64,000 bases of DNA from Iris pallida (lineage: Eukaryota; Streptophyta; Magnoliopsida; Asparagales; Iridaceae). The stretch spans positions 15,391,956-15,455,955 of the forward strand of contig JANAVB010002199.1 of NCBI GenBank assembly GCA_029216955.1, in the 5' to 3' direction. The notes under the pieces are model-generated. The model was given only the letters and a program-made list of their open reading frames with translations. It ran no database searches and was not told the DNA's origin. Shown in pieces: positions 49,677 to 63,186 of this stretch. Positions within the stretch are counted from its first letter, which is position 1; the number at the start of each line of letters is the position of its first letter. A program made the translations under genes and the position numbers.

Positions 49677-52600
49677 TTGACATTCCAGTATCCTTTGACT
49701 TCATTGATCCTTCATGTCCGGTCGTTTGATTGTTCTCTTGTCCCTTTTCTTAGGGGCACCTCGTCCGCACCTGTCAGAGCTGGACAGCAACAACATGGAC
49801 AGCAACATGGACAACCTGACCATGTTGGTCAGCAACAAGAGCCGATACTAACTCAAGAGGCTACCCAAGAAGAAGTGATAGTGGAAGCAGCAGCTGGATC
49901 GCAGTATCCAGATGTTCCACCACCACCAACAGTTCCACCTACCCAAGTGGACACACCAGCCCTTCTGGAGATCATGAGAGGGATGATGGCTACTCAGCAA
50001 CACCAGATGTTAGCTCAGCAGCGCATGCATGCTCAGTTGCAAGAGCAGAATGTACTACTCAACCAAGGATTACAGACGGCATTGGAAAGAGGGGCGAGGA
50101 CAGATTCATGAGCGTCAGTCCGGTTTTGCAAGTACAATCCCCGCCGTTTTGAAGGAACGGAGGATGCCATCTCAGCAGATGCATGGCTTAAGGATATTGA
50201 GGCTATTTTGACAGCCGCTAAGGTGCCGGCAGAAGAACATGTGGATCAGGTGAAGTTGTTACTTCAGGATCTCGCACGTGATTGGTGGGAATCAGAGGAG
50301 GTAGGTATCAGACGTCCCGTTGCTTGGGACGATTTCACAGCAAGATTCAAGACGAAGTACTATGGAGTTGTGGCGCAGTTTGAGCTACAACAGAAGTTTA
50401 TCAACCTCAAACAGGCCGGCAAGACGGTGGATGCTTATGCAGCGGAATTCTGCAGATTGAGTAGGTTCGCCCCAGAGATGGTAGCAACGGAGCGCCAGAG
50501 GGCGATGAGGTTTCAACAAGGATTTTATCTTGAGCTCTTGCAATTGATAGAGGGGCACAATTACCAGACTTTTGATGAGATATTGACGGCAACCCGAAGG
50601 CATGAGATCACCATTCAGAGGATCACAGTTAGGACTGGAGGTCAGAAGAGATCTCACAGTCAGATTGAAGGAGGAGGGGGAGCAGCGCCCCGAACAACAG
50701 CACCATCCCTTGGCATTCGTATTCACGATGTGGCAATGCGAGGGCCAGCACCACCACCCAGGCAGCAGCAGCAACAGAAGAAGAACCAGCAACCCCCAGC
50801 GGGCTGTACTTATTGTGGGAAGATGGGGCACACTAGAGATGTGTGTCGGGCATTAAACGGACTGTGTTTGATATGTGGAAATCCAGATCATCGGGTTACC
50901 ACATGTCCCATGAATTCGAGGTCAGGAGGACCAGGGCAACAGTTTCCTGCTCTGCCAGCACCATGGGCAGGGCAGTATCGAGGGCCAGCGGTAGCAGTGA
51001 GACCATTGGCCCAGCGTCCGTTAATGCCGCAGGCTCAGATGTTTCGGCAGCAGGGACCGCCGATGCAGCAACACCAACATAGACCACCCCAGCATCATCA
51101 AGGAAGGGGCCAGCAGCAGCACCAGGCTAGGCCGCAACATGGAAACCAGCAAGAAGGTCGAGGGCAGGCATTCACACTGTCCTTGGAGGAGGCATTAGCA
51201 TCGGGAGATGTTGTGGCAGGTAACATTCTCGTCGCCTCATATCCCGCAGTAGCATTGTTTGATTCGGGAGCATCACACTCATTTATATCTGTACAATTTG
51301 CGACACGGCTAGAAATGGAGTTCGAGACATTGCCAGGGAGGTTGAATATACTCACTGATAATGGGCTCGTAAGAGTTAGTAGAGTTATTCTAGCGTATAG
51401 TGTTGTAGTTTGCGGGCATTCCTTACCCGCCTGGTTGATAGAATTTCCTGTTGGAAATTTCGACGTTATCTTAGGCATGGACTGGCTGAAAGACAGTCAT
51501 GCGATAATAGATTGTCGTAGCGGGAGTGTATCTTTTGATATTCCAGGCATGAAGAAATTCACCTTAGTCAGATCAGAGGCAACTCAGCAAGAGCAGGGAG
51601 TAATAACAGCAATGAAAGAAGTTCAGGTTCCGAAGGTAGTTGAAGAATTTCTAGACGTATTTCCCGAAGAACTTCCCGGTCTGCCACCGGTTAGAGATAT
51701 TGAGTTCAGTATAGAATTGGCACCTGGGACTAAACCGATATCGGATCGGGTATACAGAATGGCGGATTCGGAGCAGGCCAAGGTATATCAGCACATAGAG
51801 GAACTGAAGAAGAAGTTTAGCCAAGCCAGCATATCGCCATGGGCAGCACCAGTGGTACTTGTAGGGAAGAAGGATGGATCATCCAGATTGTGTATCGACT
51901 ACAGGAAACTTAACGCAGCAACAGTAAAGAACAAGTACCCACTACCCAGGATCGACGACTTGTTTGACCAGTTGAGCACAGCTAGAGTTTTCTCCAAGAT
52001 AGATCTTCGTTCAGGGTACCATCAAGTGGGGGTTCGAAAGGAAGACATTTCCAAGACAGCATTCAGGTCAAAGTATGGACATTATGAATTCTTGGTAATG
52101 CCGTTTGGTTTGACCAATGCTCCAGCTATATTCATGGATTTGATGAACCGTATCTTTATGCCGTACTTAGATCAGTTTGTCGTGGTATTTCTCGACGACA
52201 TTCTTGTGTACTCTGCTAGTAAAGAGGAGCATGAAGACCACCTCAGGAAAGTGTTGCAGGTTCTAAGAGAGAACCAGTTGTATGCCAAGCTCAGCAAGTG
52301 TAAGTTCTGGACGGATCATATTTCATTTTTGGGTCATATTGTATCAGGAGCTGGAGTAGCAGTGGATCCCAAGAAGGTAGAAGCAGTAGAGAGTTGGCCA
52401 GTACCCAAGACCGTAGCTGATGTACAAAGTTTCTTGGGATTGGCAGGATATTACTGAAGGTTTGTGTCAGATTTTGCAAGACTTTCAGCACCCATGACCC
52501 GCTTGACACGGAAGGATGTGCCATTCGTTTGGTCGGCAGAATGTCAGACATCATTTGAGAAGTTGAAGCAGAAGTTGATATCAGCACCCATTCTTACATT

Positions 52601-54578
52601 GCCAGTTGGACCCGGAGGTTTTACTGTATATTGTGATGCGTCGGGTAAAGGACTTGGATGTGTCCTCATGCAGCGCGGGAAGGTGATAGCGTATGCATCT
52701 AGGCAGCTTCGGGACCACGAGAAGAATTACCCAACTCATGATTTGGAGTTGGCGGTAGTAGTATTTGCTTTAAAGCTATGGAGACATTATTTATATGGTG
52801 ACCGAGTGGACATGTACACAGACCATAAAATTCTGAAGTACATCTTTACTCAGAAGGAGCTGAACATGAGGCAGAGAAGATGGTTAGAGCTGATCAAGGA
52901 TTATGACGTAGAGCTTCAGTATCATCCAGGCAAGGCTAATGTGGTAGCAGACGCTCTTAGCAGAAGAGGCGGCGCATTTATGTTGACAACGCAGAAGCAC
53001 ATCTTAGAAGACCTTCAGGAGATGGGCATTAAAATTATACTTCCTAGTGATGTAGGAATTCTGGCGAGTCTACAAGTTCAATCCGACTTGATAGGCAAGA
53101 TCAAGGCAGCGCAGGCACAGGACCCAAGGATTCAGAAGCTTAGGACAGAATGTGAGTCAGGGCTCAGAAAGGAGATACAAATTCATGAAGATGGTACCCT
53201 TAGGTTTGGATTGCGCTTATGCGTGCCTAGTGGAGATATTAGACATGAAGTTATGACAGAAGCTCACAGTTCCCAGTATTCTATACATCCTGGAGGGACC
53301 AAGATGTACCAAGATATCAAGCAGCACTTCTGGTGGAACGGGATGAAGAGGGAGATAGCTAGGTTTGTTTCCCGTTGCTTGATATGTCAGCAAGTAAAGG
53401 CAGAACAGCAGAGGCCAGCTGGATTATTACAACCGCTTCCTATCCCGGAATGGAAGTGGGAACACATCACAATGGACTTTGTGACCGGTTTACCGAGATC
53501 ACCAAGTGGTAAAGATGCTATTTGGGTGATAGTAGATCGGCTTACAAAGGTAGCACATTTTTTTCCTTTCAGAGTAGGGCAATCTACAGAAAAGTTGGCA
53601 GAGTTGTATATGCAACAGATAGTCAGGCAGCATGGAGTCCCTGTCAGTATTGTGTCAGACCGAGATACCCGCTTTACATCACATTTCTGGAGGCGCTTGC
53701 ATCATAGTCTGGGTACCAAGTTGAGATTTAGCACGGCTTACCATCCGCAGACGGATGGGCAGTCAGAAAGGACAATTCAGACTTTGGAAGATATGTTGCG
53801 AGCTTGCACCCTAGATTTTGGAGGATCTTGGGAAAGCCACCTGCACTTAGTTGAGTTCTCATACAACAACAGTTATCAAGCCAGTATCCAGATAGCGCCA
53901 TTTGAGGCACTATATGGTAAGAAGTCTAGATCGCCACTAGCATGGGATGATATCAGGGAAAGGAAGATGCTAGGCCCAGAAATGATTATCCAGACGGTTG
54001 AAGTGATTAAGGGAATTAGAGAGCGACTTCGTGTTGTGCAGGATCGACATCGTCATTGGGCGGACCAGCATCGTAGGCCGCTAGAGTTTTCTGTTGGGGA
54101 CCACGTATTCTTACGGATCTCACCTACCCGTGGGGTCATTAGATTTGGCGTTCGCGGAAAGTTGAGTCCGCGATACGTAGGACCATTCGTTATCCTTGAT
54201 AGGGTAGGCGATGTTGCTTATCGTTTGTCCCTACCACCTTCGTTACGAGAGGTGCATGACGTGTTTCATGTATCTCAATTGCGAAGATATGTATCGGACC
54301 CCAGCCATATCCTCGATCATTCAGAACTGGTTGTTGGTACCAACCTGTCTTACGAGGAACAGCCTGTGTCCATCTTGGACCGAAGAGAGAAGATACTCAA
54401 GAACCGAACAATTAACCTTGTCCGGGTTGCTTGGGGTCATCACTCTTTGGGAGAGTCAACGTGGGAACGTGAGGATGATATCCGATTACGGTATCCACAC
54501 CTGTTTGACTCACAAGGTATATCTTTTTCTGCGTACCTTGATTGTCTTGATTTCTCATACTTATCACCTTATGGGTAG
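49677..54578 (+). pseudogene. gag-pol: Gag-Pol polyprotein of LTR-C, two in-frame stops
   Basis: One continuous frame with TGA at 50109-50111 and 52455-52457. Order by position: gag domain about 50130-50640; zinc knuckles [14 protein letters not shown] and [14 protein letters not shown] (50805-50907); aspartic protease FDSGASHSF (51258-51284, catalytic Asp at 51261); reverse transcriptase with YRKLN (51900-51914) and FLDD (52188-52199); RNase H with YCDAS (52629-52643); integrase with HHCC zinc site (His 53265, Cys 53376 and 53385) and catalytic D, D35E (53475, 53658, 53766); GPF-type tail near 54180; chromodomain about 54350-54510. The second stop cuts between reverse transcriptase and RNase H; both could be CGA-to-TGA changes. 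The first codon at 49677 is TTG, and no ATG opens the frame before gag. A TCCCTTTTCTTAG acceptor-like site lies at about 49753. Not translatable as a full polyprotein. Confidence 0.93.
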
Positions 54579-54732
54579 AATTGCTTAATATCGTAGATTG
54601 TTAAGTATAGATATGTTACTTGCTAAGGACATTGTAAAATGATTACTTGATTGAATTGCTTGTACTTAGATTAGTTTAGCCTCGATGTTTCTATCCTGCT
54701 TGGATTTGAAATTCCGAGGACGAAATTTTTCT

Positions 54733-54746
54733 AAGGAGGGTAGAGA
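54733..54746 (+). promoter_or_regulatory. Polypurine tract of LTR-C
   Basis: AAGGAGGGTAGAGA directly abuts the 3' LTR start (TGTCAC at 54747), the normal position for plus-strand DNA priming. Confidence 0.8.
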
Positions 54747-57731
54747 TGTCACTTCCCGTTCCCAGAATGCGTATTTTATACATGTACTATTCGAATGTAT
54801 TTATTTAATATTTATCATGTATTATCCTGTATTTAAATTTTCTTTAATTTATGTTAATTAATTTCCTGCAATTTTATTTCTGCTGTTATTTTATTCTCTG
54901 CTTTAGTTAGCCTATTGTGGTTCGGCCTAGGTTGGATTCTCGGGTTGGCTTTGTTGGATCCCCCTGCAATCCGGCCCATTAGCTCCCACCTACCACCCCT
55001 TCCATATTTAAAGCCACCCTCTCCATTCTCTCTCCTCATTACTCATTCTCACCATTACTCCTCTTCTTCTTCTTCATTACTCTCTCCACCTACCAAATCG
55101 TAGGCAAGTACAACTTGCTTCCCATGAGAACCCATGTTTTTGTAGTTCATTTATCTTCCTCGCGAGATCCTAAGAGAGTTTAGAACTTGGCATTTTTCAT
55201 TTCGAAGTCTTAATTTTTGTAGATCTAGAAATGAGTTATTTTCGGAGTTTGGTGGTTTTGATCTATCAAACTTCTTTGTTTTCAAGTTTTGATGGTTCCA
55301 TGTTGTAGAGAAGTTTATTCTACCCAATTTTGATCTTTGGAAAGTTGGATTTGGACTTATTTTGACCAAGTTATGGACTTTTGAAACTTTGGGGTGCAAC
55401 CATGGAGTTCTTGCTGTTTGGAGAAGACAGTGAGCAGTGTACGCTAGCTTTTTAGCCTGCGTCACTGAGCTGTGCGCGCTCTGTAGCGCAGCGCAGTATG
55501 GAGAGCGTACGCTGCCTTTTTAGGTAGCGTGTGTCTTGCATACGCTGTCTTTTGGAAGCGTATGACTTGCATACGCTGACTTGGATGCTCAGGAGTCGTA
55601 TGAAATTCATACGCTGCCTTTTGGAAGCGTATGACTTGCATACACTGACTTGGATGTTCAGGAGTCGTATGGAGTTCATACGCTGCCTTTTGGAAGCGTA
55701 TGACTTGCATACGCTGACTTGGATGCTCAGGAGTCGTATGGAGTTCATACGCTGCCTTTTGGAAACGTATAACTTGCGTACGCTGGCTTGGATAGTGAGG
55801 AGTCGTATGGAGTCCATACGCTGCTTTGAAGAGGAGTCGTATGGAGTCCATACGCTAGCTTGACTTGAGCGTAGCTTGACCTGAGCGTACGCTGGCTTGA
55901 GCGTCGCTTGACTTGAGCGTAGCTTGACCTGAGCGTACGCTGACATGAGCGTAGGCTGACATGAGAGTAGCCTGCTTACCCTGGATCTTCTATAGCCCTG
56001 TATATTGATATCTTATTACATATTTAACGTCCATTTTATATCCTTACGCCTTTTTGCATAAACTTGATATAATCAAGATATGTTGATATTTCTGTTAAAT
56101 ATATAGATTATTACGTGGGATATACCATGTGTCGTGAATTGAGTTATAGATACCCCGATTGACTGAAATTAAACCCTGAGAGTTGTAGACTCGACCCCAC
56201 TGAATACTAGTTGACTTTTATGCCTTGTCACCATTGATAATGATTGTGATCTTGACTAATAATTGATTATGCGTTCCTAGTTGGAACTAAGAGACTGGCT
56301 AGTCGTCTTATTGAATTGAATGAATGAGACACGTTCATATGAACTATGAACTATTGAAATCGACTGGCTAATCCCGAATATTGGCATACAGGCACATGCA
56401 GGCTTCAATTCATTTATTATTTATTTATCTTACCAAAGAAGCATGTGTACTTTATGGTCACGGCATGATTACTCCGTGGTTAGTTTTGATTGTTGCATTA
56501 CGCTATGTAAGACCTACAACCTGACCGTACTGGTATCATTGTAGAGTTGTGCAGATCGTATCCCGTACGAAAGTACTCATTTGAATGACCATGATCCACG
56601 GCATGGGATTTCACTCAACGTAGGGACTATTAAGTTAAATAAAATAATGATTGCATGGAGAGAATGGATTCCCGAGTTCTTACATGGCAGCCCCCTTGGG
56701 ACAAGTAGTACCCGACGGGCCGGCTGGTTCCCACAGATACTGTAAACCTGCCACACGGGCAGGAAACAGTATCTGCTTATATTATTATTGTATATGGTAT
56801 ATTGACGGGCGTCCTGCTAGGACTCGTCTAATTCATACATGGCGCACATGATTAACTGGATAGACTAGCCTTGCTTGCACATAGTAAGAACTGAGGAATC
56901 CCTATTGCATAAATTCCAGGATAACTTGGGACTCAAAATAGCAAGCCGTAGGATTTGATTGACCGTTCAAGATGATTTGTTTGTGCACTGTACCTACTCT
57001 GTTACTTAACTGGGATGATCAGAATGTCAGGACATGACGGGCCAACTTCTGTCCTTATTTGGTTGGGAGGTTGGTTCGAAGTGTCGTGATGTTATGTGAA
57101 TCCTAGTAGCAAGCAGAGATCTATTTATCATATTTCACATTACTGGTTTTAGTTTTCATGTCGTGCCTCCTTGTGGTACTTGCTATTAGAGGTCTAACCT
57201 CTCTGGTTTTGCATGGCCAGATTTAGAGCCGGTTTCCGAGGATTCAGCTTACTTCTACCTCCAAGATGGTCAACACTAGAAGGATGATCGCAGGAGGACT
57301 CGAGTGAGTTTCTTACCTCTCCGCCCGTTTTGTTATCTACTTTATACTTTGCCGTTTGGCACCGACATGTTAGTCGGATTGTCTTGTACCTATTTTTGCA
57401 TAATTGTAACTAAGTCAGGCTGCAGCTGATAACAATTGTGTATGCCTTGCTACATCATCTGGCTATGTTTTGTAAAGCCAGATATCAAGAACATTTTGAC
57501 AGAGCGTTTGGGACGCCTTACTGCTTTATCTTACATGTTCTCTATTACTGTTTCTTGTTCGAATGATTGAGACAATAGATGTGACAATGACCATAGTGAG
57601 ACTTTCATGTAGTATGCACCCCCTCGTCTTTAGACATCATTGATCGTATTATACGGTATTCATCTACCCGTAATACGTAGCTGGCTGAGTCATTCCCCCG
57701 CTCTCCGGTATTCTGGTTCTGGGGCGTGACA
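54747..57731 (+). repeat. 3' LTR of LTR-C
   Basis: 2,985 bp, near-identical to the 5' LTR; includes the 69-bp repeat block at 55490-55865. Confidence 0.93.
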
Positions 57732-58854
57732 GCAAAAATAAACCCACTCGTTGTCCTGCTCACGCCTGATGGTCACCATCGGGCTGGAAGGTCGGTAGAT
57801 CCTCTGAGGTAGCTCCGAAATCTGGCCACACAAAACCAGCTGGGTCAGATCCCAGAAAGAGCAAGTGCCACAAAGGAGGCTTCACTTAAGAACTAAAACC
57901 AGCACTTTAGGAATATAAACAAAGCAGTTAAAAGAACTAAAAATAAAAGAATAACAACAGTCATGATGGAGTACGAGGGAACCATTCAAGTAGCCAGGTC
58001 ACAACCCTTAAACAAAACAATGACCGGGGTTGCAACCCTTCACCTGAATAGAACTCCGTCTCCAATATCTGTCTGTAAGGTAAAACTTTACAAGCATGAT
58101 GTGGGGTGCAATAATACAATAAACGAATAGAGGACTTAGAACTGCTCCGGGAGCCAGGTTACAACCCTTAAACCAAACAAGGACCATGGTTGTAACCCTT
58201 CGCCTGAACCGAACTTAGCCTCTGATCTTTATTGTTAAGAGTGACAATCATGCGATCAAGCTTGCAATATTCGAGCACTGATACCACACCATACAATCGA
58301 TCCCGGCCAATCAGTGACTACGGCTTTCTACATTAGCTAACTAAATTGCCACAACATGCAGTGAGATATTCCTCCAGCCACAAGCCCTGCAGCTAATCCA
58401 GGTTATCCAGGCGACTTGGGTTCATTAAACAGTGCATCGTTCTTTTCCACATATCAGTGAATTTAGACTTGTGCCCTACTCGTCGGCAGGCTGCAAGTCC
58501 CACAATGGTGGCCGGGATAACGGGATCGCCTGTAGCTGGAAAGATCTCTCATGACTACTGAATTATTCTAGTTATTAGCCTTAGCCATTTACAGTGGGTA
58601 CCCCTGACCGTGGTACTCAGGGATCCCTGTCCTAGACATGATGCAACCACTATCGGTTTAATTGTACAAACGCAATCATCCACGGTGTCCAGGCCATCCA
58701 ATCTTGTCATGTCATGTTTACTGTTAGGAGTGCGCTGCGTCGGGCCACTATCATGTCATGTCAAAAGCGCACCACTACGGATCACCATCGTGTCCGAAAA
58801 ATAATTAATTTAGCACAAGTACACATATATTAATTAAATATAAAAGGGGGCAAG

Positions 58855-59960
58855 GGCTGCGGGGGAACCCATGCGGCTCGAAAAATTTCCATGCGGCCGA
58901 TTGCCACTTGGCCATATGCGGCTTGAGCAAAATCTATAAACATGCATGCTAGCAGGCAAACGTATCTAATATATTAATATACATTATATTAATATACGCC
59001 AAATAATATATTATTATATATTAATGTATGCTAGCATGCATTAAAATATTGCATTAATATGCATGCGGCTGAGGGGAGCCATATGCGGCTTGCTAGAGAA
59101 ATTGCAGTAAGAGAAAAATGCATTACATGCATTATGGACTTAATGCATTACATGTATTAAAGGGGACTTAAATGCATAAAGTACATTAATAATCTATACT
59201 TATGCGGCTGATGGGTTATAAGCTTGGGGACTTAAATGCATTGAATGCATTAGAGGGGCTTAAATGCTTAAAATATTAAGTCATAAAGCATAGGAACTTA
59301 AATGCTTAAAATATTAAGTCTTCCTATGCGGCTCATTAATTCCAGGGCATGAGAATGCCTGGACAAGTATTATTTAGTACTGCATTGAATACATCAATGT
59401 GAATGCATTTATTTAATGCATTACATCTTAAGCATATGCGGCTCATTAGTGAAGCAAGCCATATGCGGCTGCTATTAATGCATGGATATCATAATGCATT
59501 TTCATGATGCATTAAATGCATTGAGTGCCATGCATGCGGTTTCTTAAGCCTCAGAAGCCTATGCGGCTTGTTGTTGATGCATTGAGTGGAAGAAATGCAT
59601 GCGGCTGCATTGAGAAATTAATGCATGGTTATTATAATGCATTTTAGTGTTGCCTAAGCATGCGGCTCCCCTTGCTGGGATGGCCATATGCGGCTCTGCT
59701 TGGTATTCCAAGCAAATGCACAGGCTGGTACATTCTTGTGCTAAGGCATTAATTGCCCAGGGCACGTGAATGCTTTTTATTATTAATGCATTTAATGCCA
59801 ATGCACTAATACATTGATTTGACATGTAGCTAAAGCTAAAATATTGGCATGCATGCATTAATACAATACGTTGGTCATAGGCATGCGGCTATATGCATTA
59901 AATGTAACTTTGCTTCATGCGGCTGGGTGCCAAAATGTCCATGCGGCTCAGCAACATTCC
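58855..59960. repeat. ATGCGGCT / AATGCATT word module in split LTR-B
   Basis: Dozens of (C/A)ATGCGGCT words and ATGCATT palindromes over 1.1 kb, at the place where the other LTR-B copies carry the GCGTACGC module (between the GATCTAGA-type leader end, here reversed at about 60070, and the CTGTATATTGAT-side sequence). Confidence 0.75.
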
Positions 59961-60995
59961 ATAGGTCAAATTGGACCTAACGAGCTTCTCTGCAATCATG
60001 GTATCATCCACTTAGCAAAATATGCAAATGTGATGGATCAAAAGTCCTGGAAACCAAAAATACCACAAAGCTAGATCTACAAAATTTAACCATGGAAATG
60101 AAAAATGACAAGTACTAAAGTGGTTTAGAAACACATAAGGAAGACAATAGAACAAAAAAAATGGACTTCCTCCATGAAGCAAGGTGCACTTGCCTAAGCT
60201 CTCCCACTCTCTCTCTATCTCTCTCTGGTGGTTGAAGAAGAAGTAATGAAGAGAGAAAAATGAGTGGTGGGATATTTATTGAAAGCGGTGGTGGTAGGTG
60301 GGATTATTTAATGAAAGTGGGGGTAGGTGGGAGTGGTTCACATAAAACCGAATCATGCAAACCAAGTCGAACCAAGTCAAGTTGGGCCGAACCAACCAAG
60401 AAAACATGCAATATGGGTCTAAGTACATACACGTATACCGAGATACGTAATACGAACAATGGTCATTACAGGAGGGTGTCCTTGGGTTGCTTCCAAGTTA
60501 AGGAAGGTTGACTTCTATGTAAAGGTAGCTTAGATCTTTAGGTTTTCAAGAATTATCACAAAAGTAAATATCTAGATATTTTTCTACCTTGACTAATATG
60601 CAGTATCCATCCTCTAGTCTCTAGGTTAGTGGCTAACCTCCAGATTAGGGTAAACTAGGTTAGGGACTCTCATGACAATAATTAAATAATAATAATTCAC
60701 ATAAATCCAATAATTTTAAATAATTCTTAGTAAATTACCAAAATACCCCTTAGGCTAAAAGACCTAACTTGATGTTCTAAACCTATGACTAGGCTCATAA
60801 GATCATGGTTAGTCCTAGGTTAAGTAATCTCTAAGGTTGCACTAGCAAAACATCAAAATCACAAGTCGTGATTTTAAATAGTTTTAAAAATAACTAAAAA
60901 TCACAAAAAATCATAATATGGTTTAAATATCATTATTAAATAATTATAATTACAAAATTTCAAAATTATCCTCATTTTAGAAACTGGGTGCTACA

Positions 60996-61007
60996 GAGAT
61001 GCTCTAA
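60996..61007. mobile_element. Right end of split Tourist-like MITE
   Basis: GAGATGCTC followed by TAA: the GAGAT is the second copy of the LTR-A target duplication and GCTC completes the MITE terminus begun at 24564. Confidence 0.7.
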
Positions 61008-61185
61008 ATGGACATGTCAGGATCTAAACTTGTGAGTTCGAAAAAAAAAATTATGTCACATAGGAATAACAATTTTTTATTTAAAAAAATCCTTCAATAC
61101 AAATGTCAAATAGACATGACATGACACGGTAAATACGTTGTGAAATTGATTTCATAAAAAAAAAGAAGAAGGAAAAGTTACCTTA

Positions 61186-61730
61186 CACTACAAAAATACT
61201 GTTAGTTAGCGACTGGAATTACCGACGGATGAAAAAAGTCGCTAAGTAGCGACGGAATACCGACTAACTAGTTACTGATATTTTATGTAAAATACAATAA
61301 AAATTGACTTCGCTACTTCCATCACTAGTACTTCGTTATACTTATACCGACTGATTAGCGACGAAAATTTTTATCGCTGGCCACGTAGGATAACAGTAAT
61401 CATTTCTTTCTCATTCTCAAATTTTTACCAAAATCGATTTCTCCCCAAATCCTTTGTGACCCTGACTCCTCCAATCCCCAAAATTTCGGCGACCGACCCC
61501 CTCCTCCTAGTCCCCTCCTCCTCCGCCGCCGCCGCCTAGTCCCCTCCTCCTACTGCTACACTGACCAGACCGGCCGACCCCCTCCTTCACCGTCTCCTAC
61601 CAGACCGGCCCCCTCCTCCTCCTCTCACTCCTCCTCCTCCTCCACCGATGTCATCCCTCGCACGTCGACCCCCCTCCGAGCCGACGCCACTTCCGGTCAG
61701 ACCCTCATCCTCCGTCGAAGGTAAACCCTG
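61186..61730 (+). mobile_element. 5' end of a CACTA transposon
   Basis: CACTACAAAAATACTG at 61186, then subterminal GCGAC/CCGACGGA motifs (61206-61380), a C-rich leader (61470-61720) and a donor-like AAG/GTAAACCCTGAC near 61721. No matching right terminus or transposase is found up to 64000, so the element is truncated or a solo end. Confidence 0.6.
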
Positions 61731-62412
61731 ACCCACATTGCTATTTTATTTAATTTATTATATTTGTGTTGGATACGTATAGATTTGGATTTTGATGTTT
61801 GACACGTATAGACCCGATACATTGGACATGCATCTGATAGTCGGGTGCAACAATTCTAAGTACATGACTCACCTACTTTGGGTCTCCTTATGCAGACGAT
61901 ATAATTAAATAAATATAAAATTAATGTATAAGTAAACACAAAAGGTGTACAAAAGGTACTTATAAGTTGGAAAGAAGTACATTTTATTATCTTTTCACTA
62001 CTTTTGCTTTGGAGGAATATTCTATTATTTTTGGTGAATATAATTTTATCAAATACATTATCTTGTGTCTTAATAATACCACATAAGAATTACAAATCAT
62101 AATAAGAGCAACAGATATGACATCCAAAATATTGATCCCTTCATCAGCAGCACTTTATTAAAGGAGAAAAAAAAAAGTGTGTTGGGAGCGTGCTTCTCAC
62201 TTCTCAGTCAGAGAGTAGTTGAAGTGAATTAATAAGATATTTTGATCAAGGTCAAAATTCCAGTCCAAGAGACGAAAGAAGTTGGCTATATAAAATTGAT
62301 GGTAGGGACAAGAGAGGTGGGTGCACTGCTTTCCAAGTGTTGAGAGTCTTGAGACCAAGGTAATATTATTACACAAGAGCTGCATTTTTTAGGCTTCTGG
62401 TTATATTAATTG
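61731..62412. other. AT-rich intergenic sequence
   Basis: No recognisable coding, RNA or terminal-repeat feature; could be remaining CACTA interior. Confidence 0.45.

Positions 62413-62460
<48 letters not shown>
62413..62460. repeat. (TA)n microsatellite
   Basis: Perfect (TA)n next to the SINE T-run. Confidence 0.95.
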
Positions 62461-62478
<18 letters not shown>

Positions 62479-62635
62479 TTTTTTTCTAAAAATCAAACGT
62501 CCGTGTCAAAGACACCCAGCCACCGCTTGGCCCGGGAGCCGTGGGCGAACCACCAAGCCGCCCCCGTGGGGGCTCGAACTCAGTCCGATGCCCCGAGTGC
62601 CAATGGTCATAACCGGTGGGCTACAAGACCATTGG

Positions 62636-62638
<3 letters not shown>
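62461..62638 (-). mobile_element. tRNA-derived SINE with poly(A) tail, minus strand
   Basis: On the minus strand an A-box-like TAGCCCACCGGTTATG and a B-box GAGTTCGAGCCCC are correctly spaced, and the element ends in TTTTTAGAAAAA and a 25-base A run (the T run at 62461-62485). A (TA)n tract on each side marks insertion into a microsatellite. Confidence 0.65.

Positions 62639-62690
<52 letters not shown>
62639..62690. repeat. (TA)n microsatellite
   Basis: Perfect (TA)n between the two SINEs. Confidence 0.95.
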
Positions 62691-62694
<4 letters not shown>

Positions 62695-62696
62695 AA

Positions 62697-62800
62697 ATGA
62701 CCTCTAGCCTAGTGGTTAAGAGAGATGCATGCGGCCCAAGTAGTCGGAAGTTCGAGCCCCAGTGGAGGCGAGTTCGCCACGTACCCATTGCTTCAATATA
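62697..62800 (+). mobile_element. tRNA-derived SINE
   Basis: A-box TAGCCTAGTGGTTAAG and B-box AAGTTCGAGCCCC in the + orientation, followed by a short tail and another (TA)n tract. Confidence 0.6.
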
Positions 62801-62818
62801 TATATATATATATATATA

Positions 62819-62876
<58 letters not shown>
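62797..62876. repeat. (TA)n and (GT)n microsatellites
   Basis: (TA)n followed by about twenty GT dinucleotides (62836-62875). Confidence 0.95.
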
Positions 62877-62877
<1 letters not shown>

Positions 62878-63186
62878 GCAATAAGAAATATTCTTACAAA
62901 TATTATGATGGACTTATTCTATTTGCTTCTAGGAGGGAACATTATTCAATTTTGGACCGAAAATCTAATCGAACTGAACATAATAAAAGATTCGGTTTAA
63001 TTTTTAAAAAAAATCGATTTTGTAAATACTAAATTTTTTTATTTGATTTTGGTTTCAGTATTGAATTTCGATGCAAAACCAAAAAACGAATGAATATATA
63101 TATATGCTATTAGCCATCAATCCTAAAATTTAGTGCTATTTAATAATATTTCTATATATCGGTAAGATGTGAGAGGTTGAACACGA

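Larger units (their letters stand above)
46586..57731 (+). mobile_element. LTR-C: full-length Ty3/gypsy chromovirus (Tekay/Del-like)
   Basis: LTRs 46586-49560 (2,975 bp) and 54747-57731 (2,985 bp) begin TGT(T/C)ACTTCCCGTTCCC and end CTGGTTCTGGGGCGTGACA. GCAAA flanks both sides (46581-46585 and 57732-57736). The interior encodes gag, protease, reverse transcriptase, RNase H, integrase and a C-terminal chromodomain in one frame, in gypsy order. Long LTRs and the chromodomain type (W..H...E.TWE.E...R..YP.LF) fit the Tekay/Del lineage of chromoviruses. The perfect duplication and close LTR similarity suggest the youngest insertion in this nest. Confidence 0.95.
46148..60470 (-). mobile_element. 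Solo LTR related to LTR-B, minus strand, split by LTR-C
   Basis: 46148-46585 is the reverse complement of the LTR-B end (TGTAACGCCCCAGAACCAG = end reading CTGGTTCTGGGGCGTTACA) and 57737-60470 continues it, ending ...GGTCATTACA, the reverse of the LTR-B start. Net length is about 3.2 kb. Flanks GGGGG and GGAGG may be a mutated 5-bp duplication. Comparison with 39650-39690 shows about 30 bp of LTR-A missing at the junction. No second LTR or interior is present, so it arose by LTR-LTR recombination. Confidence 0.75.
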